DNA of 37,358 nt from Nocardioides sp. (GTDB lineage Bacteria; Actinomycetota; Actinomycetes; Propionibacteriales; Nocardioidaceae), in assembly GCA_025937085.1 (NCBI GenBank), contig JAICSC010000003.1, positions 1 through 37,358 on the forward strand. Reading direction: 5' to 3'. A program made the translations under genes and the position numbers. The notes beneath the pieces are model-generated. The model was not told where the DNA came from and did not search any database. It saw nothing but the letters and a program-made list of their open reading frames with translations. Numbering within the stretch: the first letter of the stretch is position 1; each line of letters begins with the position of its first letter. Below are positions 1 to 10,311 of this stretch, piece by piece.

Positions 1-1947
1 GACGTCCTGCTCAATGACCGCCGCCCGCGTGGTGCCGCCACCATGCCCGGAGTCGCGCAGCGGAAGCAACAGGTACGGCCCGCCGCCCGGGGCATCGGCC
101 TGCATCCGCGCGACCATCTTGACCGGGTCGTACGGAGGCGCCAGCTTGTCATTCATCGCCGGCACGAACGCGATCGCCGGATAGCGAACGCCCGGCCGGA
201 TGTTGTGGTACGGCGAGTACGCAGCCAGGTACCCGCCCTCGACCGGATCCTCGGGCGAGCCGAACTCGACGGTCGCGGTCCGGTTGTTGTCGAAACGGGC
301 GAATCGGATCATGTCCAGCGTGGGCGCCCGGCAGAACACGGCGCGGAACGCATCCGGGGCCTGCATGGCTGTGACAGCTACGAGGATTCCCCCGTTGCTG
401 TTCCCGCGTGAGACCAGCTGGTCGGTGGTCGTGTAGCCGTTGTCGACGAGCCAGCGGGCGGCCGCGATGTAGTCGTCGAAGGCGTTCTGTCGCTTGGTCC
501 CGATCGCCGCCTCGTGCCACTCGCGTCCGTACTCACCACCGCCGCGAATGTTGGCGTAGGCAAGGGTCCTGCCGGTGCTTAGCCAGGCCGCGTGGACAGG
601 TGAGTACCACGGCGACACGTCGATGTTGAACCCGCCGTACCCGCTGAGTCTGGTCGGCAGGGGTCCGTTGGCGCCCTTGGGCCGAACCACGAACATCGAC
701 ACCTGCGTGCCGTCCATCGACTCGTACCAGACCTGCTCGGTCACAGCGTCTATCGCCACCTCGGGAACGTGGTAGGCCGTGAGCTCGTCCTCGTCGAAGT
801 CGTAGCGGTAGATCGACAAGGGTTGGACGAACGACTGGAACTCGACCCACACCTCGTCGCCGTGCCAGCTCCCGGTGACACCGCTGATGACCCCGCCCCC
901 CTCGTTCCCGCTGACCGACCCGAGCGCCGGAAGCTCCACGTCGCGGATCTTGGCGCCATCGGCGGCGTGCACGGCGATCCGGTGTGACGCCGCGTGGGAG
1001 TAGACCGCGTACAACCGGCCACCGATCCCACTGACGGTCTGCAGAGTGTCGTTGCTCTCGGCAATGACGGTGTGCCACTCGGTCGGACTACGCACCGACG
1101 ACTTGCAGAGCCGGCCGCGCGGTGCGTCGAGATCGGTGACGATGAGGAGCTCGTCGTCGACCACCTGCACCTGATTCACCGCCCGCATAGTCGTTGCAAC
1201 CGGCACCAGCTCGTCATCGGCAAGTCTCAGAAGGAACACGATGTTGGCGTGGACGAAGTCCCACTGGTACAGGACGGCGTACCGGCCGCACTCGCTGACG
1301 GTCACCGAGCACCAGTAGTCCTCATGGCCACCGAAGACCTGCTGGGCAGGTGCATCCGATCCGATCCGGTGCTCGAGGATCGACTCCTTGCCGTCATCGA
1401 TCGCGGCGTAGAACAGGGCGGACGAGTCGGGCCGCCATGCGGCGTCCATATGGTTCGTGCCTCGTAGCCGATCAGGCCGGACCAGCCCGGTGTCGACCTC
1501 CATGATCTCGATCCGCGCGTCATGGGTGCTGCCGACCGCCTTGCCGAAGGCAACGAGCCTGCCGTCGGGTGACGGTACGGCGTAGACAAGCGCCTCAGTG
1601 CTAGGCCAGGTGTTCGGGTCGATGACCGTCTCCAGCTGTCCGTCGGGCTCTCGGCGCATCTTCAGCATGAGCTTCTCGTCGCCGGGACCGGCCTGCCAGA
1701 CGAACTCAGTTCCACCGGCGCGGACCGGCCGCGACAGCCGCTCATACCGCGATGCCCTGGTCACCTCGGCGCGCAGCCGCTCCCGGCTGGGCGCGGCGTC
1801 GAGAATGCGGTGCGTCGCCGCCTCCTGCTCCTCGATCCAGGATCGCGCCTCAGGGTCGTCGAGATTCTCCAGCCACTCGTATGGGTCGGGGATCCACTCC
1901 CCGTGGAACCAGAACCCGCTGTCCGGATCGCGCCGCGCCGGCCTCAC
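1..1947 (-). CDS. S9 family prolyl oligopeptidase, 3' end truncated by window edge
   Basis: Minus frame open from GTG at 1947 through position 1, absent from the ORF track because it runs off the window. Reads VRPARRDPDSGFWFHGEWIPDPYEWLENLDDPEARSWI...LAYANIRGGGEYGREWHEAAIGTKRQNAFDDYIAAARWL...SRGNSNGGIL, with the typical POP ANIRGGGEYG and catalytic Ser (GNSNGG) motifs. Confidence 0.9.
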   Translation of the reverse strand, partial: MRPARRDPDSGFWFHGEWIPDPYEWLENLDDPEARSWIEEQEAATHRILDAAPSRERLRAEVTRASRYERLSRPVRAGGTEFVWQAGPGDEKLMLKMRREPDGQLETVIDPNTWPSTEALVYAVPSPDGRLVAFGKAVGSTHDARIEIMEVDTGLVRPDRLRGTNHMDAAWRPDSSALFYAAIDDGKESILEHRIGSDAPAQQVFGGHEDYWCSVTVSECGRYAVLYQWDFVHANIVFLLRLADDELVPVATTMRAVNQVQVVDDELLIVTDLDAPRGRLCKSSVRSPTEWHTVIAESNDTLQTVSGIGGRLYAVYSHAASHRIAVHAADGAKIRDVELPALGSVSGNEGGGVISGVTGSWHGDEVWVEFQSFVQPLSIYRYDFDEDELTAYHVPEVAIDAVTEQVWYESMDGTQVSMFVVRPKGANGPLPTRLSGYGGFNIDVSPWYSPVHAAWLSTGRTLAYANIRGGGEYGREWHEAAIGTKRQNAFDDYIAAARWLVDNGYTTTDQLVSRGNSNGGILVAVTAMQAPDAFRAVFCRAPTLDMIRFARFDNNRTATVEFGSPEDPVEGGYLAAYSPYHNIRPGVRYPAIAFVPAMNDKLAPPYDPVKMVARMQADAPGGGPYLLLPLRDSGHGGGTTRAAVIEQDV

Positions 1948-2118
1948 GTGGCCGCCTTGCGGGCGCGGTGAGCGGCGTCCGCGGACGAGAGCCGCGCCCG
2001 TCCCAATGCCCACTCATCCACAGGGCGAAGTCTGACACGTCGAAGCGACCGCTCATGGCGCGCTTTATGCCCATCCGGCCGACGAGTAGCCGGGCGCCGC
2101 AGCCGTACAGTTGAGACC

Positions 2119-2393
2119 ATGTCGCACGATGTTCGTGCCTCCCGATTGGGCCGCCTCGACCTTGTGGTCATCTCGCGGGCACGTCCGCGATCGTTGCCTT
2201 GCAGGTCGGCTTCCTCGCGGTGTCAGCGGGCTCTGCCCTGATCCAGTCGCTGCCCGCGCTGATGGGGCATCAGGGTGCCTGCGCGAGCGACGCGACGGTC
2301 GTCCTCGACAGCCAGCACCATCTGGTCTGCATCCCTGGGAGCACGAAAGTTCCGCCCGGATGGACGGTGGTTAGGCTGCCGATTGCCGGCTAG
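2119..2393 (+). pseudogene. Small single-TM protein, apparently split by a 1-bp deletion
   Basis: ATG at 2119 gives MSHDVRASRLGRLDLVVI. Adding one base near 2170 continues into LAGTSAIVALQVGFLAVSAGSALIQSLPALMGHQGACASDATVVLDSQHHLVCIPGSTKVPPGWTVVRLPIAG, a clean hydrophobic helix plus a Cys-containing tail. Confidence 0.35.
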
Positions 2394-2686
2394 TCCCGAC
2401 CGCTCATCCGCGACGAGGTGCGTCAAACCGCCGGCTGTTGGCCGGCCCAGGGACCGGCCAATGGCGACAGCAGCGCCTGGTAAAGGGCTCCAGCCTGGGG
2501 GGTGTGGCTACCGGGTGCCGCCGGTGAAATGGCCAGGTTGACTCGGCGTGAACTCTGAGGTGGTGCCGCACCCCGGCGAGCGCTTGGGGGTCTGCTCGCC
2601 GGGGCGCGGGATTGTGTGGAGCGGCAGGTGTCGGGCCAGCTGGTGACCGCCTACCCGGTGGTACGCACGAGCTCCGGGGTGGTGGC

Positions 2687-4135
2687 TCAAGCGGGTACTT
2701 GTTCGTCCGCGACCGCCTCGGTTGGGGACTGCGTAGGCGCACGACGCAGCCAGGCGGCGGCGACCCCGGCGCCGGCCGCCGCGATGACCGCGGCACCGAT
2801 GAGGGCCGCCGAGTACCCATCGGTCAGGCCGCCCAAGTCCACGGCGGGGCCGTGGGTGCCGAACGCCGCCGCGACCGCCGTCATCGCTGCCAGCCCGAGG
2901 GCGGACCCGATCTGGTAGTTGGTGTTCACGATTCCGGCGGCCAACCCCGCCTCCTCGGGGGCAGCGGACGACACGGCCAGGCCGAGCGAAGGAATGAACG
3001 CCATCGCCATGCCTGCGGCGGTGACCAGGCTGGCTGGCAGTACGTCGAACCAGAAGCTGCCGTCAGCTCGGATGAAGGACAGCCAGGTCAGACCCGCGGC
3101 AAGGGTGGCCAGGCCCGCAACCGTCGGGGTCTTGGGGCCGAACCGGGCGATGAACCGTGGTGCGACCGTGATCATGCCCACCATGATGGTGACCGTCAGC
3201 GGGAGCAGCGCCGCGCCGCTGGCAAAGGCGCCGAGCCCCAGCACCTGCTGCAGGTAGAGGTTGACGAAGAAGAACATCGGAATCCAGGCCGCTCCCAAGA
3301 GGAATTGAGCGGCGTTGGCAGCGGTCAGGTTCGGCGCCTTGAAGATGCCCAACCGCACCAGCGGCTCCTCGGTCTTGGCCTGGACCGCGACGAACACCCC
3401 GACCAGGACCAGTCCGACGAGTCCCGCCGCCAGAGTGGAGGGCGAGGTCCACCCGGCCTGCGGGGCGCGGACGACCGCGAAGACGATGGAGGCCAGACCG
3501 AGGGTCACGGTGGTGGCCCCGGCGACGTCGACCGAGCCGCGGCGCGCGACGCTGGTCGGCATCACCGACCGAGCCAGCGCCACGACTGCCGCCGCCAGCG
3601 GCACGTTGATGAAGAAGACCCATGGCCAGGACGCGAACTGGGTGAGGATCCCGCCGAGGAACACCCCGGCGGTGCCGCCGGCGGGAGCCGCGGCGCCGTA
3701 GACAGCGAGCGCCTTGGTCAGCTCGTTCGGCGTGGAACCGAAGACGGTGAACAGCAGGGTCAGGGCAGCGGGGGCGATCAGCGCCGACCCTGCGCCCTGG
3801 GCTGCCCGGCCGATCAGCTCGGCTGTCGGGCCACCTGCGAACCCGGCCACCAGCGACCCAGTCGCGAGCACCACCCAGCCGGTTGAGAAGATGCGGCGGG
3901 CTCCGAGCAGGTCTGAGAGCCGGCCGCCGAGGAGCAGCAGTCCGCCGAACGCGACCACGTAGGCGTTGAAGACCCAGCTGAGGCCTTCTGGCGTGAAGCC
4001 GAGGTCCTGCTGGATCTCAGGCAATGCGACTCCGATGATGGAGGTGTCCATGATGACCATGAACTGAGCCGCGGCGATGAGCCCCAGCGCGAGCCAGCGC
4101 CTGCTGCTCGTCGCGGACGGTGAGGTGGACGACAT
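2687..4135 (-). CDS. MFS transporter, DHA2 (EmrB/QacA-like) family
   Basis: MSSTSPSATSSRRWLALGLIAAAQFMVIMDTSIIGVALPEIQQDLGFTPEGLSWVFNAYVVAFGGLLLLGGRLSDLLGARR...; many TM segments and the DHA2 motif A/C context. Start moved to the internal Met (ORF track start 4213). Confidence 0.92.
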   Translation of the reverse strand: MSSTSPSATSSRRWLALGLIAAAQFMVIMDTSIIGVALPEIQQDLGFTPEGLSWVFNAYVVAFGGLLLLGGRLSDLLGARRIFSTGWVVLATGSLVAGFAGGPTAELIGRAAQGAGSALIAPAALTLLFTVFGSTPNELTKALAVYGAAAPAGGTAGVFLGGILTQFASWPWVFFINVPLAAAVVALARSVMPTSVARRGSVDVAGATTVTLGLASIVFAVVRAPQAGWTSPSTLAAGLVGLVLVGVFVAVQAKTEEPLVRLGIFKAPNLTAANAAQFLLGAAWIPMFFFVNLYLQQVLGLGAFASGAALLPLTVTIMVGMITVAPRFIARFGPKTPTVAGLATLAAGLTWLSFIRADGSFWFDVLPASLVTAAGMAMAFIPSLGLAVSSAAPEEAGLAAGIVNTNYQIGSALGLAAMTAVAAAFGTHGPAVDLGGLTDGYSAALIGAAVIAAAGAGVAAAWLRRAPTQSPTEAVADEQVPA

Positions 4136-4247
4136 GGTGAGCCTTTCTGAATGGCGAAGGAAGCGATCTCGCGTGCGTTCGGCAGTGGGTTCGGCTGCGT
4201 TCCGAAGCGTCACTGCGGCCTCTGTCCGACCGCTGTCGTGGCGCTGT

Positions 4248-4451
4248 TCAGACCAAATCGGGGCGGAAGGTCGTGCCGTCGAAGGCCCCGAGCACGTCCT
4301 CGACTGTCATCGACCCGCTGAGACGGACAGTCGACGAAGCGGAATCGGCGACGACGGTCTGCACGCCGGGCACGTCGCGCAATCTCCCGGTGACCTCCCG
4401 GACGCAGCGTCGGCAGCCCATGCCGCCGACGTACAAGGTCATCTCTCTCAT
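4248..4451 (-). CDS. Heavy-metal-associated (HMA) domain protein, copper-chaperone-like
   Basis: MREMTLYVGGMGCRRCVREVTGRLRDVPGVQTVVADSASSTVRLSGSMTVEDVLGAF; GMGCxxC metal-binding motif and beta-alpha-beta pattern. Confidence 0.85.
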   Translation of the reverse strand: MREMTLYVGGMGCRRCVREVTGRLRDVPGVQTVVADSASSTVRLSGSMTVEDVLGAFDGTTFRPDLV

Positions 4452-4488
4452 CGGTGCTCGCTCTCTTGGGTCGGACCGCCTTGTGAAT

Positions 4489-4725
4489 TCACCGTCGTGC
4501 ACCGGGCTGTCCGGCCGCTGTCCGTGTGGGAGCCACGGGCGGCTGCGGCAGGTGACGGCGGGTCAGGCAGGTGTGGGCCCTGATGGCGTCGCGACCCGAG
4601 GCACCCCGGGTGGGGTGCGTCTCCCAGGCCCCTGTTCGCGCCATTGCTTGCGGGATGGGCTGAACCCGGAGCTGTACCGCTGTGCCGGTGCCGGGCTCCT
4701 CGTAGCTGATGATGGCTCCGGACAT
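4489..4725 (-). CDS. Hypothetical small protein
   Basis: ORF MSGAIISYEEPGTGTAVQLRVQPIPQAMARTGAWETHPTRGASGRDAIRAHTC... upstream of the HMA gene on the same strand; no recognised domain. Confidence 0.3.
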   Translation of the reverse strand: MSGAIISYEEPGTGTAVQLRVQPIPQAMARTGAWETHPTRGASGRDAIRAHTCLTRRHLPQPPVAPTRTAAGQPGARR

Positions 4726-4969
4726 GGGTGTCCACTTCCCTCACTGACGGGCCCACTGGGCCCACGATTCAATGGGTGCGCTCTCATCCGGGACGCTTGC
4801 GCTGTTCTGTCCATGTCCTGTCGCGCCGGCGGCTCAGCCGACGGAGCAACGAGCCCCGTTGCTGGGGCGGCCTGCCTCGGAATGGCGAAGACTGCCTTTG
4901 GTGGTTGCCTGGCGATTGAAGGGGCGGCCCCACTCGGGAGACGATGGCCGCGGTACTGAGGGGGCGGCC

Positions 4970-7900
4970 ATGGACCACATCCGATTCCAACTGCTCGGTC
5001 CGATGGAGATCCACGTAGAGGGAGGGCCGGCCAAGCTGCCGGGCGTGGCCGAGCGCGCCCTGCTGGTCCAACTGCTCCTCGCGCCCGGCCGGACCATCCC
5101 CGCCACCCTGCTGGTGGACCGGCTCTGGTCCGAGGCGACGCTGCCGGTGGATCCGATGAACGCGCTCCAGATCCGAGTCTCGAAGCTGCGCCGGGCGCTG
5201 AGGGCGTTGGGGGTCGACGAACTGGTTGCACGTGACGGCGTGGGGTACCGAGCGAGCGTCGACTCCTCCCATGTCGACGCCCTGGACTTTGCCCAACGGA
5301 TCCGGTCGGCGCGGGCGGCCACGACGCAGGCAGCTGCCGGTGGCGGGTACGAGCACCGCCATCTGCAGGCCTACGACGAGGCTTTGGGCCTGTGGCAGGG
5401 CGAGCCGCTGAGCGACTTTGTGACCGAGCAGTGGGCGATCGCGGAGGCCGCCAGGCTGGTGGAGCTGCGCCGTACCGCACTCATCGAGCGTGCCCACGTG
5501 GCCCTGGCGCTCGGCCTGCACCTGGAGGTCGTCGGCGACCTGGAGCCGCTGGTGTCCGCGGACCCGACTCTTGAGTCGCTGGCGGGCCTCCTCATGCTGG
5601 CCCTGTATCGAAGTGGACGCCAGGCCGATGCGCTGGAGGTCTACACCCGCACGCGCACCATCCTCGACGAGAACCTGGGGCTAGAACCCTCGGTGTCGCT
5701 GCGCTCGTTGCACGAGCGGGTGCTTCGCCAGGACCAGTCGCTGGGTGGCGGCTCGGATCTGGCGGTGGCGAGCCCTGTCGCTTCGGTTCGGAGCAGAGCG
5801 GTCGAGGGTGGTGCGGCCTCCACGAACCTCCCGACGGTCGTCCGTCCGCTCATCGGCCGCGACGAGCAGCTGGACTCCTTGGCTTCGATGCTGGGCGACG
5901 TGAGGCTCCTGTCGCTGATCGGTCCCGGTGGCGCCGGAAAGACCTCGCTGGCACTGGCAGCCGTGGTTCGGAACTCCCACGCCTACCAAGACGGTGCGTT
6001 CGGCGTGCGACTGGCATCGGTCGAGACCGGGGAGCAGGTGCCGCTTGCGGTAGCCGACGCGTTAGGCGTCCCTTTGGACGGAAGCGGCGCAGAGCGGGAT
6101 GTGCGCGAGCGCCTGACGGCCTTTCTGGCCAGACGCCAGATGCTGTTGCTGGTCGACAACTGTGAGCACGTCGTGGACGCGGCCGCGAGCCTGATCGATA
6201 ACATTCTGGCCCGGTGTCCCGACGTCACGGTCCTCGCCACGAGTCGGGAGGCTCTCGCGGTACCTGACGAGGTGCAGGTGACGGTGGCTCCGCTTGCGAC
6301 TCCGCCGGAGGACACGCCGATTGACCGCGTTCTGGAGTACCCGTCCGCACAGCTGTTCGTCGAGCGTGCCCGCGCCGTGAGTCCCGACATGGTCTTCGAC
6401 AGTGACGACCTCTCCGCGGTCGCCCAGATCAGCCGAGCGCTCGACGGCATACCGCTGGCACTCGAGCTCGCGGCCGCCCGGGTGGCCTCGATGTCACCCG
6501 GCGAGATCACGGACCGGCTCGCCCAGCGATTCTCGTTCCTCACCTCGGGTGCCCGGACGGCCGAAGCCCGGCAGCAGACCTTGCGGGCGACCGTGGAATG
6601 GAGCTATGCGCTCCTGAGCGACGTCGAGCGAAGGGTGTTCAACCGGCTTTCTGTCTTCCGCGGCGGCTGGTCGTTGACGGCCGCTGAGGCCGTGGTGAGT
6701 GATGACGGACTGACCTCTGGCGGGGTGCTCGACACCGTCGGCCGGCTCGTCGAGCGGTCGATGGTCTGGGTGGAGCGGGGCCGGACGACTCGCTACCGCA
6801 TGCTGGAGACCTTGCGGGAGTACGCCGCGGAGCAGCTGGTCAGTTCAGGGGAGGCCGAGGCCTGGGCGGGTCGCCACGCGAGCTACTTCAGGGCGGTCGC
6901 CGAGCGGGCCGAGATCGACCTGCGCGGCCACGGGCAACGTGAGACCCTTCGGATTCTGCGGGAGGAACAGCCGAACATCCGGGCGGCCATCACCTGGCTG
7001 TCCCGGCCCGGTGGCGACATCGACTCTGCGCTGGTGACGGCCGGGTCGTTGGGCATGTTCTGGCATCTGGGCCGCCATCTCGAGGGACGAGAGGTGCTGA
7101 GCCGGCTAGTGGAGAGCGGGGAGGGGTCGACGCCGGCACGGGCCAGGGCTCTGCAGGCGGTGTCCATCGTCGAGCGGCCACGCGGATGCCTGGTACATCC
7201 CCACCCCCGCTGTGCGGAGACCGCGGAGGAGAGCCTGTCGATCTTCACCGGACTCGGTGATCCCTGGCACGCCGCCCTTTCGAAAGTCCTGGTGTCGGTG
7301 GAGGGTGTGACCGGCGCGTTCCGCGAGCGCTCCGACACGTTCCTGCGCCAGGCCGAGGAGGAGTTCTCCCGCGAGGGCGATGCCTGGGGACTGGGCGTCA
7401 TCGGCTTCGTGCGCCTCGAGACCGCGATGAAGGCCGGCGACGTGACCGCGGCCCTCGCGCTCGGGCCGGCCACGGCGACCGCCTTCCGACAGCTCGAGGA
7501 CCCCTGGGGTCTGTCGGCGACCCTGTACCACTTCGGCTGGGGGCTCCGGCAGTTCGGCAGGCTCGAGGAAGGGGCGCGCGTCCTCGAGGAGGCCATCGAC
7601 GTAGCCGCGTCCGCTGGGCTATGGAACACGGTGCAGTGGGCCTACGCAGACCTGGCCATCGAGAAGGTTCACGTAGGCGACCTGACGACCGCCCGCGAGC
7701 TCTTCGAGCGCGCCGCGGGAGCTTCGCGGGAGGTCGGCGACGGCGCTGGTGAGGTGCTGGCCACCTATGGCCACGGGCTGCTCGCTGAGGTGGACGGGGA
7801 CTGGTCGACCGCCGAACGGCTCTACGCGGAGGCGGTCGCCGGTTTCGAGCGGCTCGGGACCCCGGTCTGGGTCGGCGGCTCGCTGGCCGGGCAGGGGCGC

Positions 7901-8173
7901 TGCGCTGAGGCACTCGGACAGCTCGCGGTCGCCGGTGGCCACTTCGAGAGTGCCCTGACGGTCGGGCGAAACCTCGGCGAGCCGAGCGTGACAGCGTCCT
8001 CGCTCGAGGGCCTGGGAAGGCTGGCCCGGGCCCGGGGTCAGGACGAGGACGCCGATCGCATGGCAGGTGAGGCAGCCGATATCCGAGAGCGGTTCGCGCG
8101 GCCGGCCCCACCGCACGAACGCTATGGGTCTGCCGTGCTCGGATCCGTGGACCCCGAAGCCACCTCGACCTGA
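4970..8173 (+). CDS. AfsR/SARP-type BTAD transcriptional regulator with NB-ARC-like ATPase and C-terminal TPRs
   Basis: MDHIRFQLLGPMEIHVEGG...PMNALQIRVSKLRRAL (OmpR-like HTH), BTAD (ARLVELRRTALIERAHVALALG), Walker A LIGPGGAGKTSLAL, Walker B MLLLVDNCEHVVDAA, C-terminal helical repeats. Confidence 0.93.
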   Translation: MDHIRFQLLGPMEIHVEGGPAKLPGVAERALLVQLLLAPGRTIPATLLVDRLWSEATLPVDPMNALQIRVSKLRRALRALGVDELVARDGVGYRASVDSSHVDALDFAQRIRSARAATTQAAAGGGYEHRHLQAYDEALGLWQGEPLSDFVTEQWAIAEAARLVELRRTALIERAHVALALGLHLEVVGDLEPLVSADPTLESLAGLLMLALYRSGRQADALEVYTRTRTILDENLGLEPSVSLRSLHERVLRQDQSLGGGSDLAVASPVASVRSRAVEGGAASTNLPTVVRPLIGRDEQLDSLASMLGDVRLLSLIGPGGAGKTSLALAAVVRNSHAYQDGAFGVRLASVETGEQVPLAVADALGVPLDGSGAERDVRERLTAFLARRQMLLLVDNCEHVVDAAASLIDNILARCPDVTVLATSREALAVPDEVQVTVAPLATPPEDTPIDRVLEYPSAQLFVERARAVSPDMVFDSDDLSAVAQISRALDGIPLALELAAARVASMSPGEITDRLAQRFSFLTSGARTAEARQQTLRATVEWSYALLSDVERRVFNRLSVFRGGWSLTAAEAVVSDDGLTSGGVLDTVGRLVERSMVWVERGRTTRYRMLETLREYAAEQLVSSGEAEAWAGRHASYFRAVAERAEIDLRGHGQRETLRILREEQPNIRAAITWLSRPGGDIDSALVTAGSLGMFWHLGRHLEGREVLSRLVESGEGSTPARARALQAVSIVERPRGCLVHPHPRCAETAEESLSIFTGLGDPWHAALSKVLVSVEGVTGAFRERSDTFLRQAEEEFSREGDAWGLGVIGFVRLETAMKAGDVTAALALGPATATAFRQLEDPWGLSATLYHFGWGLRQFGRLEEGARVLEEAIDVAASAGLWNTVQWAYADLAIEKVHVGDLTTARELFERAAGASREVGDGAGEVLATYGHGLLAEVDGDWSTAERLYAEAVAGFERLGTPVWVGGSLAGQGRCAEALGQLAVAGGHFESALTVGRNLGEPSVTASSLEGLGRLARARGQDEDADRMAGEAADIRERFARPAPPHERYGSAVLGSVDPEATST

Positions 8174-8353
8174 CGAACGCTGGGCATCAGACGGCCTCGA
8201 GTGCGAGCCGATCCGGCGCACCTGAAGCCGGATCGCTACGCCGCGACGTTGCTCCAACAGTCTGCGCCGTCGGCGACCACCGTGCATGTCACTTCGCAGG
8301 TTGCAGAGTGAGCCAGGGTCGCAGGGACCGACGGTGCCTTGCCGATGTGCCGG

Positions 8354-9970
8354 TCACGGGGCGACATCCGGTTGCCGAGCGAGGTTCAAACCCGACGTCG
8401 GAAGCCGACCGGAGGGTGCAGCGGCCACCTGGGGGTCGGACGTGTCTCGTCGTGCCATCTGCCAGGCACGCGATACCAGAGTTGCACACGTCGCGAGGAG
8501 CACTGTGCCGAAGAAGATGGTGAGGGCGGGCCATCCATACGCAGCCGCCTCCCAGGTGACTTCACGGCCGATGAGGCTCCCCGTGAGCTGCGGGAACGCC
8601 GCGACTGCGGCCAGCACAGTCACGTGCGGCAGCGTGCGCACTCCGACAACGATCCACGACTTGTGCTTGCGTCGGCGAGCCCAGAGTCCGGCACGGAGTA
8701 CGCCGCGGGCGCCGAGCAGCAGCACGGCCAGGGTCAGCAGGCCGAGGGCCATGTCGAGAGTCGTTGAATTGAGTCTGGTGCCGGCCGGACCTGGGGGCGT
8801 CAGGTTGGTGCCTTCGATGATGTCGCGGACACCGTAGAAGATTCCGGCCTGGTCGAGCAGCAGCCCCGAGCCTGCGTTGAGGAGGACGACGACGCCGTAC
8901 CCCGAGTCGGGCACGATCTCCATGTAGGAGCTCCAGGTGAGAAGGCTGCCCGTGTGCTCGAGCCGGATAGGTGCGTCGAGAGGTCCGTCGGTGTCCCAGC
9001 CCAGGGCGTATCCGTGTGTTTGAGCGCCAGGGGTGTGTTGCTCGGCGAGGCTTCGGTCGCTGACGACGCGGGTCCCGTCGGCGGCGCGGCCCTGGTTGGT
9101 CTGCACGATCAGCCACTGGGCCATGTCAGCGGCGGAAGCGACCACACCTCCGGCTCCCGCCTCGAAGGCGTGTGGGCCGTCGACGGCGAACGCGTGCCCG
9201 TAGGCGACGGTGTGGCCGTCCCCCAGTCCTGGGACATCCTGGTCGTCGTAGTCGACGGTGAGCGCGGAGGTCATGCCCGCCGGCCGAAGTACGTGGTCTC
9301 GCAGATAGGTATCGAACGGTTCGCCGGCCACTACCTCGACGAGTCGGGCGGCGATCTCGTAGTTCGGGTTGGTGTAGTTCCACTGCGTCCCGGGCGCGGC
9401 CCTGAGCTGTGCCGAGCGGAGCGCGACCACCGAGTCCGCCAGGGAATCCGGCTGCTCACGAGATAGCTCGTGCACTTGCGAGTCGGTGAGACCGGAGGTC
9501 TGCTGGAGCACCTGTCGCACCGTGATGTCGGCGCCGCGGGGATCGGCGAGCCGGAACTCGGGCAGATGCTCGACGACCGGGTCGCCCAGGCGCAGGCGGT
9601 GCTCGTCCACCAGCTGCATGACGGCGAGTGCGGTGAACGACTTGCTGAGCGAGGCGACGCGGAAGAGGGTCTCGCCGGTGACGGGCGCGCCGCTGGAGTC
9701 GTGACCGAAGCCGGCTACGTGCACCACCTGGTCGCCGTGGGTGATCGCCACGGCGGCCCCGGGAATGGAGGCAGCATCGATCTGCTCGCGGAGGAACCGG
9801 TCTACGGCGACAATGTCCAACCGGGAGTCGTGGACCTTCGACGGGGCGATCGGGGCGGCATCGACGGGCGAGCCAAACGCGACCACGGCCAGGGCCGACA
9901 AGACCGCAGCGAACGCAGCCAGGGCCAGCCACCCTTGGCGGCTCCCCGCCGCCGTTGTTGTTGAGGTCAT
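8354..9970 (-). CDS. Serine hydrolase, beta-lactamase class C / penicillin-binding fold, with C-terminal TM region
   Basis: MTSTTTAAGSRQGWLALAAFAAVLSALAVV signal; SIPGAAVAITHGDQVVHVAGFG; LFRVASLSKSFTALAVMQLV (SxxK); WNYTNPNYEIAARLVEVVAG (YxN); hydrophobic C-terminus. Confidence 0.92.
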   Translation of the reverse strand: MTSTTTAAGSRQGWLALAAFAAVLSALAVVAFGSPVDAAPIAPSKVHDSRLDIVAVDRFLREQIDAASIPGAAVAITHGDQVVHVAGFGHDSSGAPVTGETLFRVASLSKSFTALAVMQLVDEHRLRLGDPVVEHLPEFRLADPRGADITVRQVLQQTSGLTDSQVHELSREQPDSLADSVVALRSAQLRAAPGTQWNYTNPNYEIAARLVEVVAGEPFDTYLRDHVLRPAGMTSALTVDYDDQDVPGLGDGHTVAYGHAFAVDGPHAFEAGAGGVVASAADMAQWLIVQTNQGRAADGTRVVSDRSLAEQHTPGAQTHGYALGWDTDGPLDAPIRLEHTGSLLTWSSYMEIVPDSGYGVVVLLNAGSGLLLDQAGIFYGVRDIIEGTNLTPPGPAGTRLNSTTLDMALGLLTLAVLLLGARGVLRAGLWARRRKHKSWIVVGVRTLPHVTVLAAVAAFPQLTGSLIGREVTWEAAAYGWPALTIFFGTVLLATCATLVSRAWQMARRDTSDPQVAAAPSGRLPTSGLNLARQPDVAP

Positions 9971-10311
9971 GATGGCGCCCTTCTGTGGTTGGGTCCGCCG
10001 AGGCGGCGGGCACGGATGAGCCTGACCACGACCGCTGTCCGTGCGCTGTTTCGGTGCGGTCGTCGCCCATCCGGCCGAAACCCAGCGCATCCCCTCCAGC
10101 GCGACCACGACACCGACGCGGCTCATCGAGCCGCCGCCCAGTGGCAGGACAGACCGACGGTGGTCGGAAACGCGTCGACACGGCATCGGCCACAGGAGAC
10201 GTTGCTGGACAGCCGACGGACAGACCGGGGAAAGAGCGGCGTCGGAGGGTCCACACATCAACCGAACCGGCCGAACCGAACTCGGCCCACGATGGCAAGG
10301 AAGTGGACCAC

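Noticed and set aside
2612-3886. 424-aa plus-strand ORF
   Set aside because: Antisense to the MFS transporter, low-complexity composition.
4749-4763. gggccc-act-gggccc dyad upstream of the BTAD regulator
   Set aside because: Short, GC-only arms of restriction-site type that occur often in this composition; no supporting context.
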